The notes: generated from the sequence alone by a model not told the origin. Numbered from the stretch's first letter, positions 1 through 7,954 are shown. The stretch: 64,000 nt of DNA from Streptomyces armeniacus (GCF_003355155.1 NZ_CP031320.1:3029367-3093366), one strand, 5' to 3'. Numbers and translations: made by a program.

Positions 1-129
1 GTCGGCTCAGGTCCCGGCCATCTCGTCCATGGCTGCCTGCCGTGCGCCCGCGCACGGGCCCGCTCCCCGTTCGCCCCGCCGTGGCTCGCGGAGGACCTGG
101 CCGCCATCGATGCGGACCGGATGACGTAA
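1..129 (+). CDS. C-terminal end of an unidentified gene (partial)
   Basis: A plus-strand frame is open from the first base and stops with TAA at 127-129. It ends in a composition that looks like a normal protein C-terminus (FAPPWLAEDLAAIDADRMT). Only about 42 residues are visible and no family can be named. A strong hairpin follows about 70 bases downstream. It could equally be a chance open frame in GC-rich DNA. Confidence 0.3.
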   Translation, partial: VGSGPGHLVHGCLPCARARARSPFAPPWLAEDLAAIDADRMT

Positions 130-201
130 GAAAGCGCTTCGCGCACCCTGTGTGGCGCGCTGCTTACTCGAACGGAGTGCGGGTCGTCGCCGGGGTGGAC
201 G

Positions 202-235
202 GGAGAGGGGCTCCCCTGTTGGGGAGCCCCTCTCC
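202..235. terminator. Perfect 15-bp hairpin terminator, probably the original tRNA-Ala terminator
   Basis: The arms at 202-216 and 221-235 are fully complementary (GGAGAGGGGCTCCCC and its complement) around a TGTT loop. It lies just beyond the 3' end of the duplicated tRNA-Ala fragment at 247. Before the element inserted it would have stood directly downstream of tRNA-Ala, so it is best read as that tRNA's terminator, now about 5.5 kb from the intact gene. Confidence 0.7.
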
Positions 236-244
236 GGGAGCCGT

Positions 245-288
245 TGTGGAGCCTAGGAGAGTCGAACTCCTGACATCCGCCATGCAAA
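245..288. repeat. Distal attachment repeat: duplicated 3' part of tRNA-Ala
   Basis: These 44 bases are identical to 5747-5790, which cover the 3' half of the intact tRNA-Ala gene from the acceptor end to the anticodon (TGC). Identity ends at 289/5791 and at 244/5746. This is the usual product of site-specific integration into a tRNA gene by a tyrosine recombinase, with this copy marking the end of the element far from the integrase. Confidence 0.9.
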
Positions 289-1054
289 CGCGCCCGCCGC
301 CGTAGCTCACGGCTTCTACCTGCAACTTCGGCAGCGAGTATGGCCCCGAAGACACCTGTGGGGCCCCGTTTCGCCGGAGTTTCACGGCCAAAACCATGGC
401 CGCGACTGAGCGCCTGGGAATGGCGACGGACGCAAGAATGACCCCAGAGACACGGCTTGCGTTGCCGCGGGCTCAGGGTTGGCCTTACAGAACCACGGTG
501 GCAGCAGCGGCCGGGCAATTCACCCGCGAAGCCGAAGCCCGCGTTTCCTCTACTCAGGGTCCTCCCTACGGGCTCGGATCCGACGCCGACGCCGAGCACG
601 CGCGGCTCGGTCAGCCACAGCCAATGTGAGGGCGGCACCGAGTGAACCAAGGAACTCGGGCAGAGCAGAACTCAGAATGTCGAACACGGGCGCCACGACG
701 CATCGAAGGGTTCGTCGTGCGTCGTTTCCCCTCAACAAAGTTCGCTGTTGGGCGCGCCCTCCGACCGGCACCAGGGCCAGCCCCCCGTACGGAGTTCGTC
801 GCGACGCCTTTCACTCCGAACCCTGAGTCGCGCACCGACTTGGTCATGGTCAGCACTCGGACGCCGCAGCACCACGCGGTGCCGCAGCACATTCTGCCGA
901 ATGGGCAAGCGTTAGTCCAACTCCGTTGGCCATGCTGTTGGTTAGCTGTCTGAGCCCGCTGCGGGACGGCCGTTCGAGGTGCTCGGCTCTTCCGTACGAC
1001 GGTGCTACATGTGTGGAGGGCTCACCACGACACCTTGCGGCTTGCTGTCGAGCA
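289..1054. other. Long stretch inside the element without a convincing gene
   Basis: About 770 bases between the distal att repeat and the DUF3987 remnant. Several short open frames exist on both strands, but none has a recognisable motif, a good ribosome binding site or family-like composition. Probably eroded element DNA. Confidence 0.5.
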
Positions 1055-1318
1055 TCACGGCTGGCGTGCGGCCTCGTCGTGGACGGTGGGATGGACGCGA
1101 TACGTGACGGCGGGCTGTTGGCCACGCGTGCCCCGGCGCTGAGGCTGGGTTGCCCGAAGGTAGCCGTGCGCCTGGAGCAGCTGGAGAGCGGGGGCGGTGT
1201 TGGCGAGGGCACTGTAGCGGCCCGCGATGTGGTCGATGAGCTCGCCTTCGGGCGAGAGGGCGGCGAGCTGGCCGTGCCGGGCGAGTTGTTCGGCGAGCTT
1301 CTCCGGAGTGCCGCATGA
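1055..1318 (-). pseudogene. Remnant of a DUF3987 (YfjI-like) replication/helicase-type protein
   Basis: The minus-strand frame contains EKLAEQLARHGQ followed by ALSPEGELIDHIAGRYS, which resembles the 'SPEGG.fd.iaGRYS' segment of DUF3987 proteins carried by actinobacterial integrative elements. After GRYS the reading jumps directly to ALQLLQAHGYLRA...YRVHP, which resembles the extreme C-terminus of such proteins. The several hundred residues normally between the two are missing, so this looks like an in-frame internal deletion of a replication gene with no proper start. Family assignment is from memory of conserved motifs. Confidence 0.55.
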
Positions 1319-1440
1319 CTGCCTCACCACCCGACGGGTAGTCGGTGGCGACGGCCAACTCACCCCAATTCTGGTTGTGTTGCACTGTATGACCGTCAGA
1401 GGACTGGTGTTACCTTTTGAGGAAAAAGGGGTGTCTTGCC

Positions 1441-2499
1441 ATGAGCACGGCTATATACCGGCGCCAACTGGAGCAGAGACGGAAGGACCTCGCGGGAGCA
1501 CAGAAGAAGGCGGGGGAGTTCCGGAAGAAGGAGTCGGACAAACGGACGGCCGCCAACAAGGCCCGGGAGGCTGCGGGGAAGAAGAGCGGCAGCATGGCGG
1601 CGAGTAAGCAGCGAGAGGCGAGTCGTCACGAGGCCGCTGCTACAGCTGCCAGCAAATCTGCCAGCACCTGGGACGGCAAGGTCGCCCGCTTCCTAAAGGA
1701 GATCGGCGGGCTGGAAGCCAAACTCGCCAAGGCAGAGGCAGCCGAGCGTGCTGCGGCAGACAAGGTCCGCCAGCGGGAACAGGAGCAGGCGGAACGTCGC
1801 GCAGCCTTAGCGCAGCAGGAGATCGAAGGCCGTTTGTCGACGACAGAGGGGCAAGTGTCCACGATGCTGGAGGAAATTCGAGCGCCGAGACCTGAGAAGC
1901 TACGGATCCTGCTGCTGGGTGCCTCGTCCGAAGGCGACTTGCGGGTTGGGAGGGAGCAGCAGCGGATCCGCGCCGCCGTGCAGGCCGCCACACACCGTGA
2001 CCTGGTCGAGCTGGAAGTTCATCCGGCCGCGACGACGGCGGTCTTCCTCGACGCGTTGCCCCGGTTCCGTCCGCACGTAGTGCACTTTTCCGGGCACAGC
2101 GCCGAGAACTTGATCGCATTCGAGAAGGACGAAGACGACTTCCACGAAAGCGCCATCGTCAACGCCGACGCCTTCGCCCGGGCCATCGCGGCTGTAGACG
2201 ACAAGCCGCTGCTGGTCCTGCTCAACTCCTGCGACTCCGCCGCGCAGGCCATGAAGCTCATCGATACGGTCCCGTTCGCCATCGGCATGTCCGACACCAT
2301 CGACGACGGCGACGCCGTCAACTACGCCGCACGGTTCTACGCCACCGTGGCCGAAGGACAGTCCGTGCAAGCAGCCCACCTGTTCAGCCAAGCCGCGATG
2401 GAGATGAACGGCCTGAGCGGACACGACCTGCCGACCCTCAACTGCGCTCCGAACGTCGACCCCGCCGTCGCCAAGCTAGTGACCCCGCCCCCGGAGTAG
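1441..2499 (+). CDS. Coiled-coil plus CHAT-domain (caspase-like) protein
   Basis: The 352-residue protein has two parts. Residues 1 to about 150 are rich in Lys, Glu, Gln and Ala with long helical heptads, a probable coiled coil. Residues from about 165 onward form a CHAT peptidase-like domain that opens with LRILLLGASSE. It carries the expected His motif (VVHFSGHSA) and Cys motif (LLVLLNSCDSA), so the catalytic dyad appears intact. CHAT domains are clan CD proteases used in bacterial signalling and in several anti-phage systems. The gene is cargo of a tRNA-borne element and may be a defence or abortive-infection effector, which is inference. ATG at 1441 is chosen because it follows a purine-rich stretch and keeps the coiled coil intact; an in-frame upstream start exists. 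Confidence 0.75.
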   Translation: MSTAIYRRQLEQRRKDLAGAQKKAGEFRKKESDKRTAANKAREAAGKKSGSMAASKQREASRHEAAATAASKSASTWDGKVARFLKEIGGLEAKLAKAEAAERAAADKVRQREQEQAERRAALAQQEIEGRLSTTEGQVSTMLEEIRAPRPEKLRILLLGASSEGDLRVGREQQRIRAAVQAATHRDLVELEVHPAATTAVFLDALPRFRPHVVHFSGHSAENLIAFEKDEDDFHESAIVNADAFARAIAAVDDKPLLVLLNSCDSAAQAMKLIDTVPFAIGMSDTIDDGDAVNYAARFYATVAEGQSVQAAHLFSQAAMEMNGLSGHDLPTLNCAPNVDPAVAKLVTPPPE

Positions 2500-3012
2500 A
2501 AACCAGACAACCAGTCGAACGGCCCATGGGACCGAACCTACGGGCCGTTCACCGGCTGCTCCTGACCGCGGCTGCACGGTGGTACAACACCGCGCCCAAG
2601 CCGTTCACCATGCGCTGCTCTTGGAGGTCGGCGGAGTTGGCGCTCACCCGCGCCTTCGCCGGAGTGCCGCGATCCTCTTGGCGCCGCCCAGGTTTACGAC
2701 CACAACGACAAGGCGATGCCATCATCGAACATGCCTCGCCGTCCCTATGATCGGCCACAACCAGCACGCGATCACTGTGCTCACCCTTAATGACAAGCGG
2801 CGTACGCTCCGGCGGGGTGGTGGACACTGGTTATGCAGTGTGCAGCATGGTGACGGTGGCGTCGTCCCCACCCCCTCAAGGCGAGTTCGACTCCTGAGCC
2901 TGATCCCATCCCGTACTCCCACCCGTCGCGGTCGGCGGCCGGACTGCCACTACCGGACTGCGGACACACACCGGCATACTCGACTCACTTTCAGTGACGA
3001 TCGGGAGGGCGA
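2500..3012. other. Intergenic region with a hairpin; no supported gene
   Basis: GAACGGCCC (2517-2525) pairs with GGGCCGTTC (2542-2550) and probably terminates the CHAT gene. The remaining bases include short frames on both strands without recognisable features. The last 30 or so bases should hold the ribosome binding site for the next gene. Confidence 0.5.
2517..2550 (+). terminator. Hairpin after the CHAT-domain gene
   Basis: Nine-base-pair arms GAACGGCCC and GGGCCGTTC, separated by 16 bases, begin 18 bases after the CHAT-gene stop codon. There is no T-run, as is common for terminators in high-GC actinobacteria. Confidence 0.5.
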
Positions 3013-3636
3013 GTGTTCAAGGCGTGGCGTGAGGAGTATCGAGCCAACCAGGCCATGAAGCGGCAGATCAAGCTGGATGAATGGGAGCAGGAGAAGCGCT
3101 GGCGGGAGGAGGACCGGACCGCGAGACAGAAAGCGATCATGGAGAACACCACCGCCCTGGCCACGCACAACGAGAACCTCAAGGCAGCGGCCGGTGTCTC
3201 TTACTTGACCCTGGTCTGCCACGAGGACACATGGACCTTCATGGCCACCCGGGCCTTCGGCCAGTGGCAGCCAGCCTGGACCCAGAGCACCTACGGCGGG
3301 CCCCTCTATGTTCGATACGCTCCGAACAGCGCCGAAGTACGGGCCTTCGCTGTGGACCCGAACTTGCCAGACGGGCGAATCAAAAAGATCTCCGACGGGA
3401 AAGTCCGGCACGGGATGCAGGAGGTGATCCTTTCCGGGCACAACCTCACCCAACTCCTGGGCGCGCTACACGACGAGGCGGACGAGGATAACGTCGCGGA
3501 CTCCGCCCGCTGCGGCAGGCTCTACAACAAGCTCGCTGAGTTCGTGGACCTGATCGATCCAGACGCCGTGGCCGGCCAGACCACCGGCGTCAAGTTCCGC
3601 ATTGACGACAGCGTGGACGCCGCGCACGTGCAGTAG
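3013..3636 (+). CDS. Unknown protein with a charged N-terminal helix
   Basis: 207 residues; not recognised. GTG at 3013 is supported by GGGAGGG just upstream. Residues 1 to about 55 are strongly charged and predicted to be helical or coiled (EYRANQAMKRQIKLDEWEQE), followed by a mixed alpha/beta region rich in aromatic residues (TWTFMATRAFGQWQPAWTQ) with a conserved-looking 'GPLYVRYAPNSAEVRAFAVD' segment. There is no signal peptide or membrane segment. It shares orientation and element with the CHAT protein about 500 bases upstream, so the two may act together, but they are not closely spaced enough to prove an operon. Confidence 0.65.
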   Translation: MFKAWREEYRANQAMKRQIKLDEWEQEKRWREEDRTARQKAIMENTTALATHNENLKAAAGVSYLTLVCHEDTWTFMATRAFGQWQPAWTQSTYGGPLYVRYAPNSAEVRAFAVDPNLPDGRIKKISDGKVRHGMQEVILSGHNLTQLLGALHDEADEDNVADSARCGRLYNKLAEFVDLIDPDAVAGQTTGVKFRIDDSVDAAHVQ

Positions 3637-4079
3637 CCCTTCACGCAGAACGAATGGGCCGCCCTGGCCAGATATCCAAGGGCGGCCCTCGCGACACAGG
3701 GAGCGGGCAACCGAGCCCACGGATCTCAGCTTCTCTACGCTGCGGGACTTAGGCCGCAGCGGACGCTGGCACGGTTCCACCCCTCGGGCAGCGTAGTCGG
3801 GCGCCCTACCCCCTTGATCAGATCACCGAGATGCGGGCATCCCGGCGGGCGGCGTGATGCGGCGTGGGGAGCCCTGGCTGGCCTGACTAGGGCAGGAGAG
3901 GAACGTCATGGTCGGTCACAGACCAGCCACATCTCGCCGTTACTGAGCGTGGGCGGCTACCTACTTCCCCGGCCCCAGGCCCAGAGGTCGTTCAGTTCAT
4001 TCAGGGGAATTGGCTGACCTGGTGTTTTGCTCCCGTGGAGGCGTTCAGGGGAAACGGCAATTCCCCTGAATGCCCTGAC
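3637..4079. other. Intergenic region: terminator hairpin and start of the TTCAGGGGAA repeat cluster
   Basis: A GGGCCGCCCT/AGGGCGGCCC hairpin (3656-3665/3679-3688) follows the 207-residue gene. The left arm of a large inverted repeat starts at 3988. No protein-coding signal is seen between them. Confidence 0.5.
3656..3688 (+). terminator. Hairpin after the 207-residue gene
   Basis: Ten-base arms GGGCCGCCCT and AGGGCGGCCC around a 13-base loop, 20 bases after the stop codon. Confidence 0.55.
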
Positions 4080-4146
4080 TCAGCCCTGTCGTCTCCCCTG
4101 AGCGCGTTTCCGCAGGTCAGCGATTTCCCCTGAATGAACTGAACGA
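3988..4146. repeat. 34-bp inverted repeats with four TTCAGGGGAA sites
   Basis: The outer arms 3988-4021 and 4113-4146 are inverted copies differing at about two positions. The 10-mer TTCAGGGGAA occurs at 4000-4009 and 4044-4053 on the plus strand and, as TTCCCCTGAA, at 4061-4070 and 4125-4134. The array overlaps the extreme 3' end of the integrase frame. It could be arm-type integrase or excisionase sites, a replication-initiation iteron cluster, or operators for a GntR-like protein. The sequence alone does not decide. Confidence 0.8.
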
Positions 4147-5663
4147 GTTGAGGCCGACGCCCTCCGAAGAGGGCACCGGAGGGTATCTCTGTCACGTTGA
4201 GTAGCGTCACGACGTGGCGGGTTCTCGACTGTCATGCGGCGAGCGGACCGTCGCTCCGCGCCCGCGGCCAGCGTCGACGAGGCCCTCCTTCTTGAGCTGG
4301 GCAAGGGCGCGGTGCCGTGGGAGATCTCGTAGGTGCCCGCCAGGTCGTCGAGGGTGGGGAAGCGGGAGCCTGGCAGCATGACGCCGTCCTGGATGGCTTC
4401 GCGCAGCTCGGCAGCGACCTTCTCCCACGTCGCAAGCTCGCGTTGCGGGGGTGGGGTGTCGTTGGGCCCGGGAAGCCGGCCGGGGAGGATTTCGGAGGCG
4501 CGGCGGTCGGCTTCCTCGACCCAGGCTGCGTAGTGCCGGAGAGTCGTGGCGCCGGCGCTGTGGCCGTGTCGGTCCGAGACCGTGCGGAGGTCGACTCCGG
4601 CGACGATGAGCTCGGTGACGGAGTAGTCGCGCAGCGATTGCATGCGACTGCTGCGGAGGCCCTGGCGGTGAGCGTCACGGCCGTACCGCTGGGTCACGGT
4701 GTTCTTCTTCATCGGCTCGGCGGCTGTTGGCTCGAGCGAGAAGACAAAGCACGCCTGGCTGATCTCGGCGCCGAAAGCTGCGGCGCGCCTGCGTTGGCGT
4801 TCCAGGTGAGCGCGGAGCAGGTCGGCGGTGATGGGGTCGATGGCCACGCGGCGGATGCGTTTGGTCTTGGTCTTCTTGAGCCGGTTGCGCTTGTTCGTGG
4901 CGCGGCGCACGGAGAGCACGCCGGCGTCGAAGTCGACGTTCATCCAGCGGAGCGCGCACAGCTCGCCGCGGCGGAAGCCGGTGACGGCGACCAGGAAGAG
5001 CAGAGTCGCCCAGTCCGGGTCACGGTGCCAGGCGTGGTTCAGGAGGGTGGCGACCTCGGCGTTGGAAGGCGGATCGGGCTCAGGGTCGTCCTCGGGTGGG
5101 GAGTCCACGAGGTCCATGGGGTTGCGGGTGAGGTAGCCCCATCGGAAGGCGCGTTCGAGGGCGGGCCGGAGGATGTAGTGCAGCTTGCGGAGGTAACCGT
5201 TGGACAGCGGTGCGCACATGTGGCGCGTGCCGGTGTCGGGGTCGGTGCGGCCGTTCAGTCTGCCCTCGCACTGGTCGCGGCAGCGCCCCAGGCGGGCGTA
5301 GAGGAGTTCCACAGTCTGTGGATGGAGCTTCGCCGCGGCGGTATCGCCGAGGGCTGGCTTGATGTAGAGGCGGATCGCGCACTCGTAGCGTTCGCGGGTG
5401 ACCTCTTCGAGGCGTGCGACGGCCAGCCACTGGTCGATGGCCTGCCCTACGGTGATCTTGCTTTTCGGGTGGCGCTGTTCGTCGACCTGGGAGAGGAGGC
5501 GGGTGCGGGCCTTCTCGGCTTCGCCCCAGTCGTCGGCCTGCTCGTAGAGGTAGATGGGCTTCTTGGTGAGCGGGTCGAGGCCGGCGTAGACACGGGTCTG
5601 GAAGCCGTTCCCGTGGGGGCGGATGCTGCCGCGCTCTCGGCGGTGCTTTGCAGCCTTCGTCAT
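4080..5663 (-). CDS. int: Tyrosine recombinase/integrase with a C-terminal GntR-like tail (frameshifted, probably damaged)
   Basis: 527 residues as read. Residues about 50-140 form a SAM-like core-binding domain, and about 200-400 the catalytic domain with the first Arg in TGFRRGELCALRW, a GHS motif and the nucleophile Tyr in TTLRHYAAW. The usual H-x-x-R box is Q-x-x-R here (MQSLRDYS). Residues from about 425 start a winged-helix resembling GntR (ELREAIQDGVMLPGSRFPTL). Near 4300 the frame changes: the expected ALAQLKKEGLVDAGRGR continues in another frame to a TGA at 4207-4209, so the last 75 or so residues here are missense. The gene lies about 85 bases downstream of tRNA-Ala in the same direction and may be read from the tRNA promoter. 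Confidence 0.85.
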   Translation of the reverse strand: MTKAAKHRRERGSIRPHGNGFQTRVYAGLDPLTKKPIYLYEQADDWGEAEKARTRLLSQVDEQRHPKSKITVGQAIDQWLAVARLEEVTRERYECAIRLYIKPALGDTAAAKLHPQTVELLYARLGRCRDQCEGRLNGRTDPDTGTRHMCAPLSNGYLRKLHYILRPALERAFRWGYLTRNPMDLVDSPPEDDPEPDPPSNAEVATLLNHAWHRDPDWATLLFLVAVTGFRRGELCALRWMNVDFDAGVLSVRRATNKRNRLKKTKTKRIRRVAIDPITADLLRAHLERQRRRAAAFGAEISQACFVFSLEPTAAEPMKKNTVTQRYGRDAHRQGLRSSRMQSLRDYSVTELIVAGVDLRTVSDRHGHSAGATTLRHYAAWVEEADRRASEILPGRLPGPNDTPPPQRELATWEKVAAELREAIQDGVMLPGSRFPTLDDLAGTYEISHGTAPLPSSRRRASSTLAAGAERRSARRMTVENPPRRDATQRDRDTLRCPLRRASASTRSVHSGEIADLRKRAQGRRQG

Positions 5664-5746
5664 GGCTGAGGAACCTATTCATGGCCAGGGCCATGGCCAC
5701 GACGAGGCGCGGGAGCCGCCGAAGCAACCCCCGCGCAGGTCGCGCG

Positions 5747-5790
5747 TGTGGAGCCTAGGAGAGTCGAACTCCTGACATCCGCCATGCAAA
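5747..5790. repeat. Proximal attachment repeat inside tRNA-Ala
   Basis: Identical over 44 bases to 245-288. It contains the 3' half of tRNA-Ala, so integration restores a full tRNA gene at this end. Confidence 0.9.
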
Positions 5791-5821
5791 GACGGCGCTC
5801 TACCAACTGAGCTAAGGCCCC
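5749..5821 (-). tRNA. tRNA-Ala (anticodon TGC)
   Basis: The reverse strand reads GGGGCCTTAGCTCAG at the 5' end, an anticodon loop with TTTGCAT, a TTCGA T-arm and AGGCTCCA at the 3' end; CCA is not encoded. The acceptor stem has the G3:U70 wobble pair that identifies alanine tRNAs. Its 3' part is the integration site of the adjacent element, so the gene's natural downstream flank has been replaced by element DNA. Confidence 0.95.
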
Positions 5822-5956
5822 GCTGGCCACCAGAGTACCGGGTCCCGCGGACGAATTCCGACCGGGTATCGCCCCATGGCCATCACCCTCCGTAGGATGC
5901 ACGGCAAGTTCGCGCCAGCGAAGCGACACCACCGGGGAGTCCAGGGGAGAGACGTG

Positions 5957-6508
5957 ATGGACGCAGCACAGCAGGAAGCAGCTGCCAAGGCGCAGGAGCT
6001 GCAGAGCCAGTGGTACGGGGAGCCCCTCGGGACGCTCTTCCGCCGGCTGATCGACGACCTGGGGTTGAACCAGGCCCGACTCGCCACCGTGCTGGGGTTG
6101 TCCGCGCCGATGCTCTCCCAGTTGATGAGCGGGCAGCGGGCGAAGATCGGCAATCCGGCGGTCGTGCAGCGGGTGCAGGCGTTGCAGGACCTCTCGGCGG
6201 ATGTGGCACGGGGCGATGTGAGTGCCGGAGACGCTACGCAGCGTATGGACGAGATCCGGCGTACGGCCGGGGGGAGTGTGCTCAACAACACGTCACAGAC
6301 GGCGTCGTCGGGCGCCACGCAGACGCCGGTGAAGCGGGTGGTGCGGGAGATCCAGTCGCTGCTGCGGTCGGTGTCGGACGCGGCGGACATCATCGAGGCG
6401 TCCGCGGCGCTGGCGCCGTCTCATCCCGAACTGGCAGAGTTTCTGCGGGTGTACGGGGCGGGCCGCACGTCGGACGCGGTGAAGCACTACGAGGAGCACC
6501 AGAGCTGA
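5957..6508 (+). CDS. Helix-turn-helix DNA-binding protein next to a Ser/Thr kinase
   Basis: 183 residues. Residues about 25-60 look like a lambda-repressor-type HTH (DDLGLNQARLATVLGLSAPM, then LSQLMSGQR). The remainder is helical with no known catalytic motif. ATG at 5957 follows GGGGAGAGAC; a GTG one codon earlier is also possible. Its TGA abuts the ATG of the kinase gene directly, so the two are very likely translationally coupled, and the kinase may modify this protein. The pair is conserved next to the tRNA and origin region in Streptomyces, to my recollection. Confidence 0.75.
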   Translation: MDAAQQEAAAKAQELQSQWYGEPLGTLFRRLIDDLGLNQARLATVLGLSAPMLSQLMSGQRAKIGNPAVVQRVQALQDLSADVARGDVSAGDATQRMDEIRRTAGGSVLNNTSQTASSGATQTPVKRVVREIQSLLRSVSDAADIIEASAALAPSHPELAEFLRVYGAGRTSDAVKHYEEHQS

Positions 6509-7867
6509 ATGGGCGAGATCTTCGCGGGACGCTACGAGCTGGTGGATCCGATCGGGCGCGGCGGTGCCGGCGAGGTCTGGCGGTCCTGGGACCACCGGCG
6601 TAAGCGGTACGTGGCCGCCAAGGTGCTTCAGCAGAGCGACGCGCACACGCTGCTGCGCTTCGTACGGGAGCAGGCGCTGCGTATCGATCACCCGCATGTG
6701 CTGGCGCCGGCCAGCTGGGCGGCGGACGACGACAAGGTCCTGTTCACCATGGATCTGGTCAGCGGGGGTTCGCTGGCGCATCTCATCGGGGACTACGGGC
6801 CGTTGCCGCCGTCGTTCGTGTGCGTGCTGCTGGACCAGTTGCTGGCGGGGCTGACGGCGGTGCACGCGGAGGACGTGGTGCACCGGGACATCAAGCCCGC
6901 CAACATCCTGCTGGAGCCGACGGGCACAGGCCGCCCGCATGTGCGCCTGTCAGATTTCGGCATCTCCATGCGCAAGGGCGAGCCGCGGCTGACCGAGACG
7001 AACTACGTGGTGGGCACTCCGGGTTACTTCGCGCCGGAGCAGATGATGGGCGCCGAACCGGACTTCACCGCGGACCTGTTCGCGGTCGGTCTGGTGGGGC
7101 TGTTCATGCTGTCCGGGCAGAAGCCCGACTCGATGGAGCTGATGGAGCGCTTCAAGCGGGGCGGCGTACAGAGCCCGCCGGAGCGGGTGCCGGAGCCGTT
7201 GTGGCAGGTGCTCGGGACGCTGCTGCAGCCCGATCCGCAGAACCGGTTCCGTACGGCCACGGGTGCGCGCAAGGCGCTCGCGGGGGCGGCGGAGATGCTG
7301 GGCGGGGACGGGACGCTGGAGCAGGAGGTCGTGGAGGTCTTCGACCATCTCGGGCCGCTGCCGCAGGGGTTCGGGCCGGACGGGCCCGTGGGCGGGTCGG
7401 CGCCGCCGGCTGCGGCCGCGCCCGCCGGTGCGCCCGCGGGCACACCGCCGTACGGGCAGGGGCAGGTGCAGGGGACGGGGCAGGGGACGGACAGCTTCCA
7501 TCTGCCGCCTCCGCAGGGCGCGTTCGGCGGGCCGCCGCCTGAGCAGCCCGCGACGCCGCCCTCCGCACCGCCTGCCGCGCCTCCCGTGACGCCGCCGCCC
7601 GCCTCCGGCGCGCCGGACACACCGGCGACGCCGACCCGCCCGTACGACCCGTACGGGGCGCGGCAGGCGCCCGCTGCGCCCGTCGCCGCCACCGGTCCGG
7701 CCACGCCCACCGGCCCGGCCACACAGGCCGCGGCCGCCTACCCCGGAGGTGCCGGTGCCCCCGCGCCCGTACGGCGACCGGGACCGCCCCCGAAGGTGGC
7801 GATCCCGGTGCTGATCGTGGCGGTGATCTGCCTCGCGGTGGGCGTCTGGGCGCTCACCGCCTCGTAA
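6509..7867 (+). CDS. Membrane-anchored Ser/Thr protein kinase (PknB-like)
   Basis: 452 residues. Residues about 8-270 are a Hanks-type kinase domain: glycine loop IGRGGAGEVW, Lys in VAAKVL, catalytic loop VVHRDIKPANIL, DFG in LSDFGIS, and a GTPGYFAPEQ activation segment. Residues about 280-425 are a Pro/Ala/Gly-rich low-complexity linker. The last 25 residues form one hydrophobic transmembrane helix (VAIPVLIVAVICLAVGVWAL) with almost nothing beyond it, so there is no extracellular PASTA sensor. The kinase therefore faces the cytoplasm as a tail-anchored protein, and any input must come through partners such as the coupled HTH protein. Confidence 0.9.
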   Translation: MGEIFAGRYELVDPIGRGGAGEVWRSWDHRRKRYVAAKVLQQSDAHTLLRFVREQALRIDHPHVLAPASWAADDDKVLFTMDLVSGGSLAHLIGDYGPLPPSFVCVLLDQLLAGLTAVHAEDVVHRDIKPANILLEPTGTGRPHVRLSDFGISMRKGEPRLTETNYVVGTPGYFAPEQMMGAEPDFTADLFAVGLVGLFMLSGQKPDSMELMERFKRGGVQSPPERVPEPLWQVLGTLLQPDPQNRFRTATGARKALAGAAEMLGGDGTLEQEVVEVFDHLGPLPQGFGPDGPVGGSAPPAAAAPAGAPAGTPPYGQGQVQGTGQGTDSFHLPPPQGAFGGPPPEQPATPPSAPPAAPPVTPPPASGAPDTPATPTRPYDPYGARQAPAAPVAATGPATPTGPATQAAAAYPGGAGAPAPVRRPGPPPKVAIPVLIVAVICLAVGVWALTAS

Positions 7868-7879
7868 CGCGGAACACGG

Positions 7880-7950
7880 GACCCGCGGTCCGGACCCGTA
7901 CGCGGCCCGGACCCGTACGCGCGGCCCGGTCCCGTACGCGGACCCCGTAC
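7880..7950. repeat. Short degenerate repeats between convergent genes
   Basis: About four imperfect copies of a (CCGGA)CCCGTACGCG unit fill the gap between the kinase stop and the end of the convergent secreted-protein gene. They may form hairpins acting as a bidirectional terminator. Confidence 0.4.
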
Positions 7951-7954
7951 GCCC

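Larger units (their letters stand above)
245..5790. mobile_element. About 5.5-kb integrative element in tRNA-Ala(TGC)
   Basis: The element is bounded by 44-bp direct repeats (245-288 and 5747-5790), one of which lies inside the intact tRNA-Ala gene. A tyrosine recombinase gene sits directly beside the tRNA end. The cargo is a CHAT-domain protein, a 207-residue unknown protein and a remnant of a DUF3987-type replication protein, with no transfer genes. The size and the remnant suggest a reduced descendant of an actinomycete integrative (and conjugative) element. The integrase has an altered catalytic box and a frameshifted tail, so mobility may be lost or need help in trans. Confidence 0.85.

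Noticed and set aside
247..288. A second tRNA-Ala gene
   Set aside because: Only the 3' part is present; the D-arm and 5' acceptor strand are absent, so it is an attachment-site duplication, not a functional tRNA.
2549..2827. Possible 92-residue gene on the minus strand in the element
   Set aside because: It has no motif or ribosome site and overlaps a terminator hairpin; composition does not look protein-like throughout.
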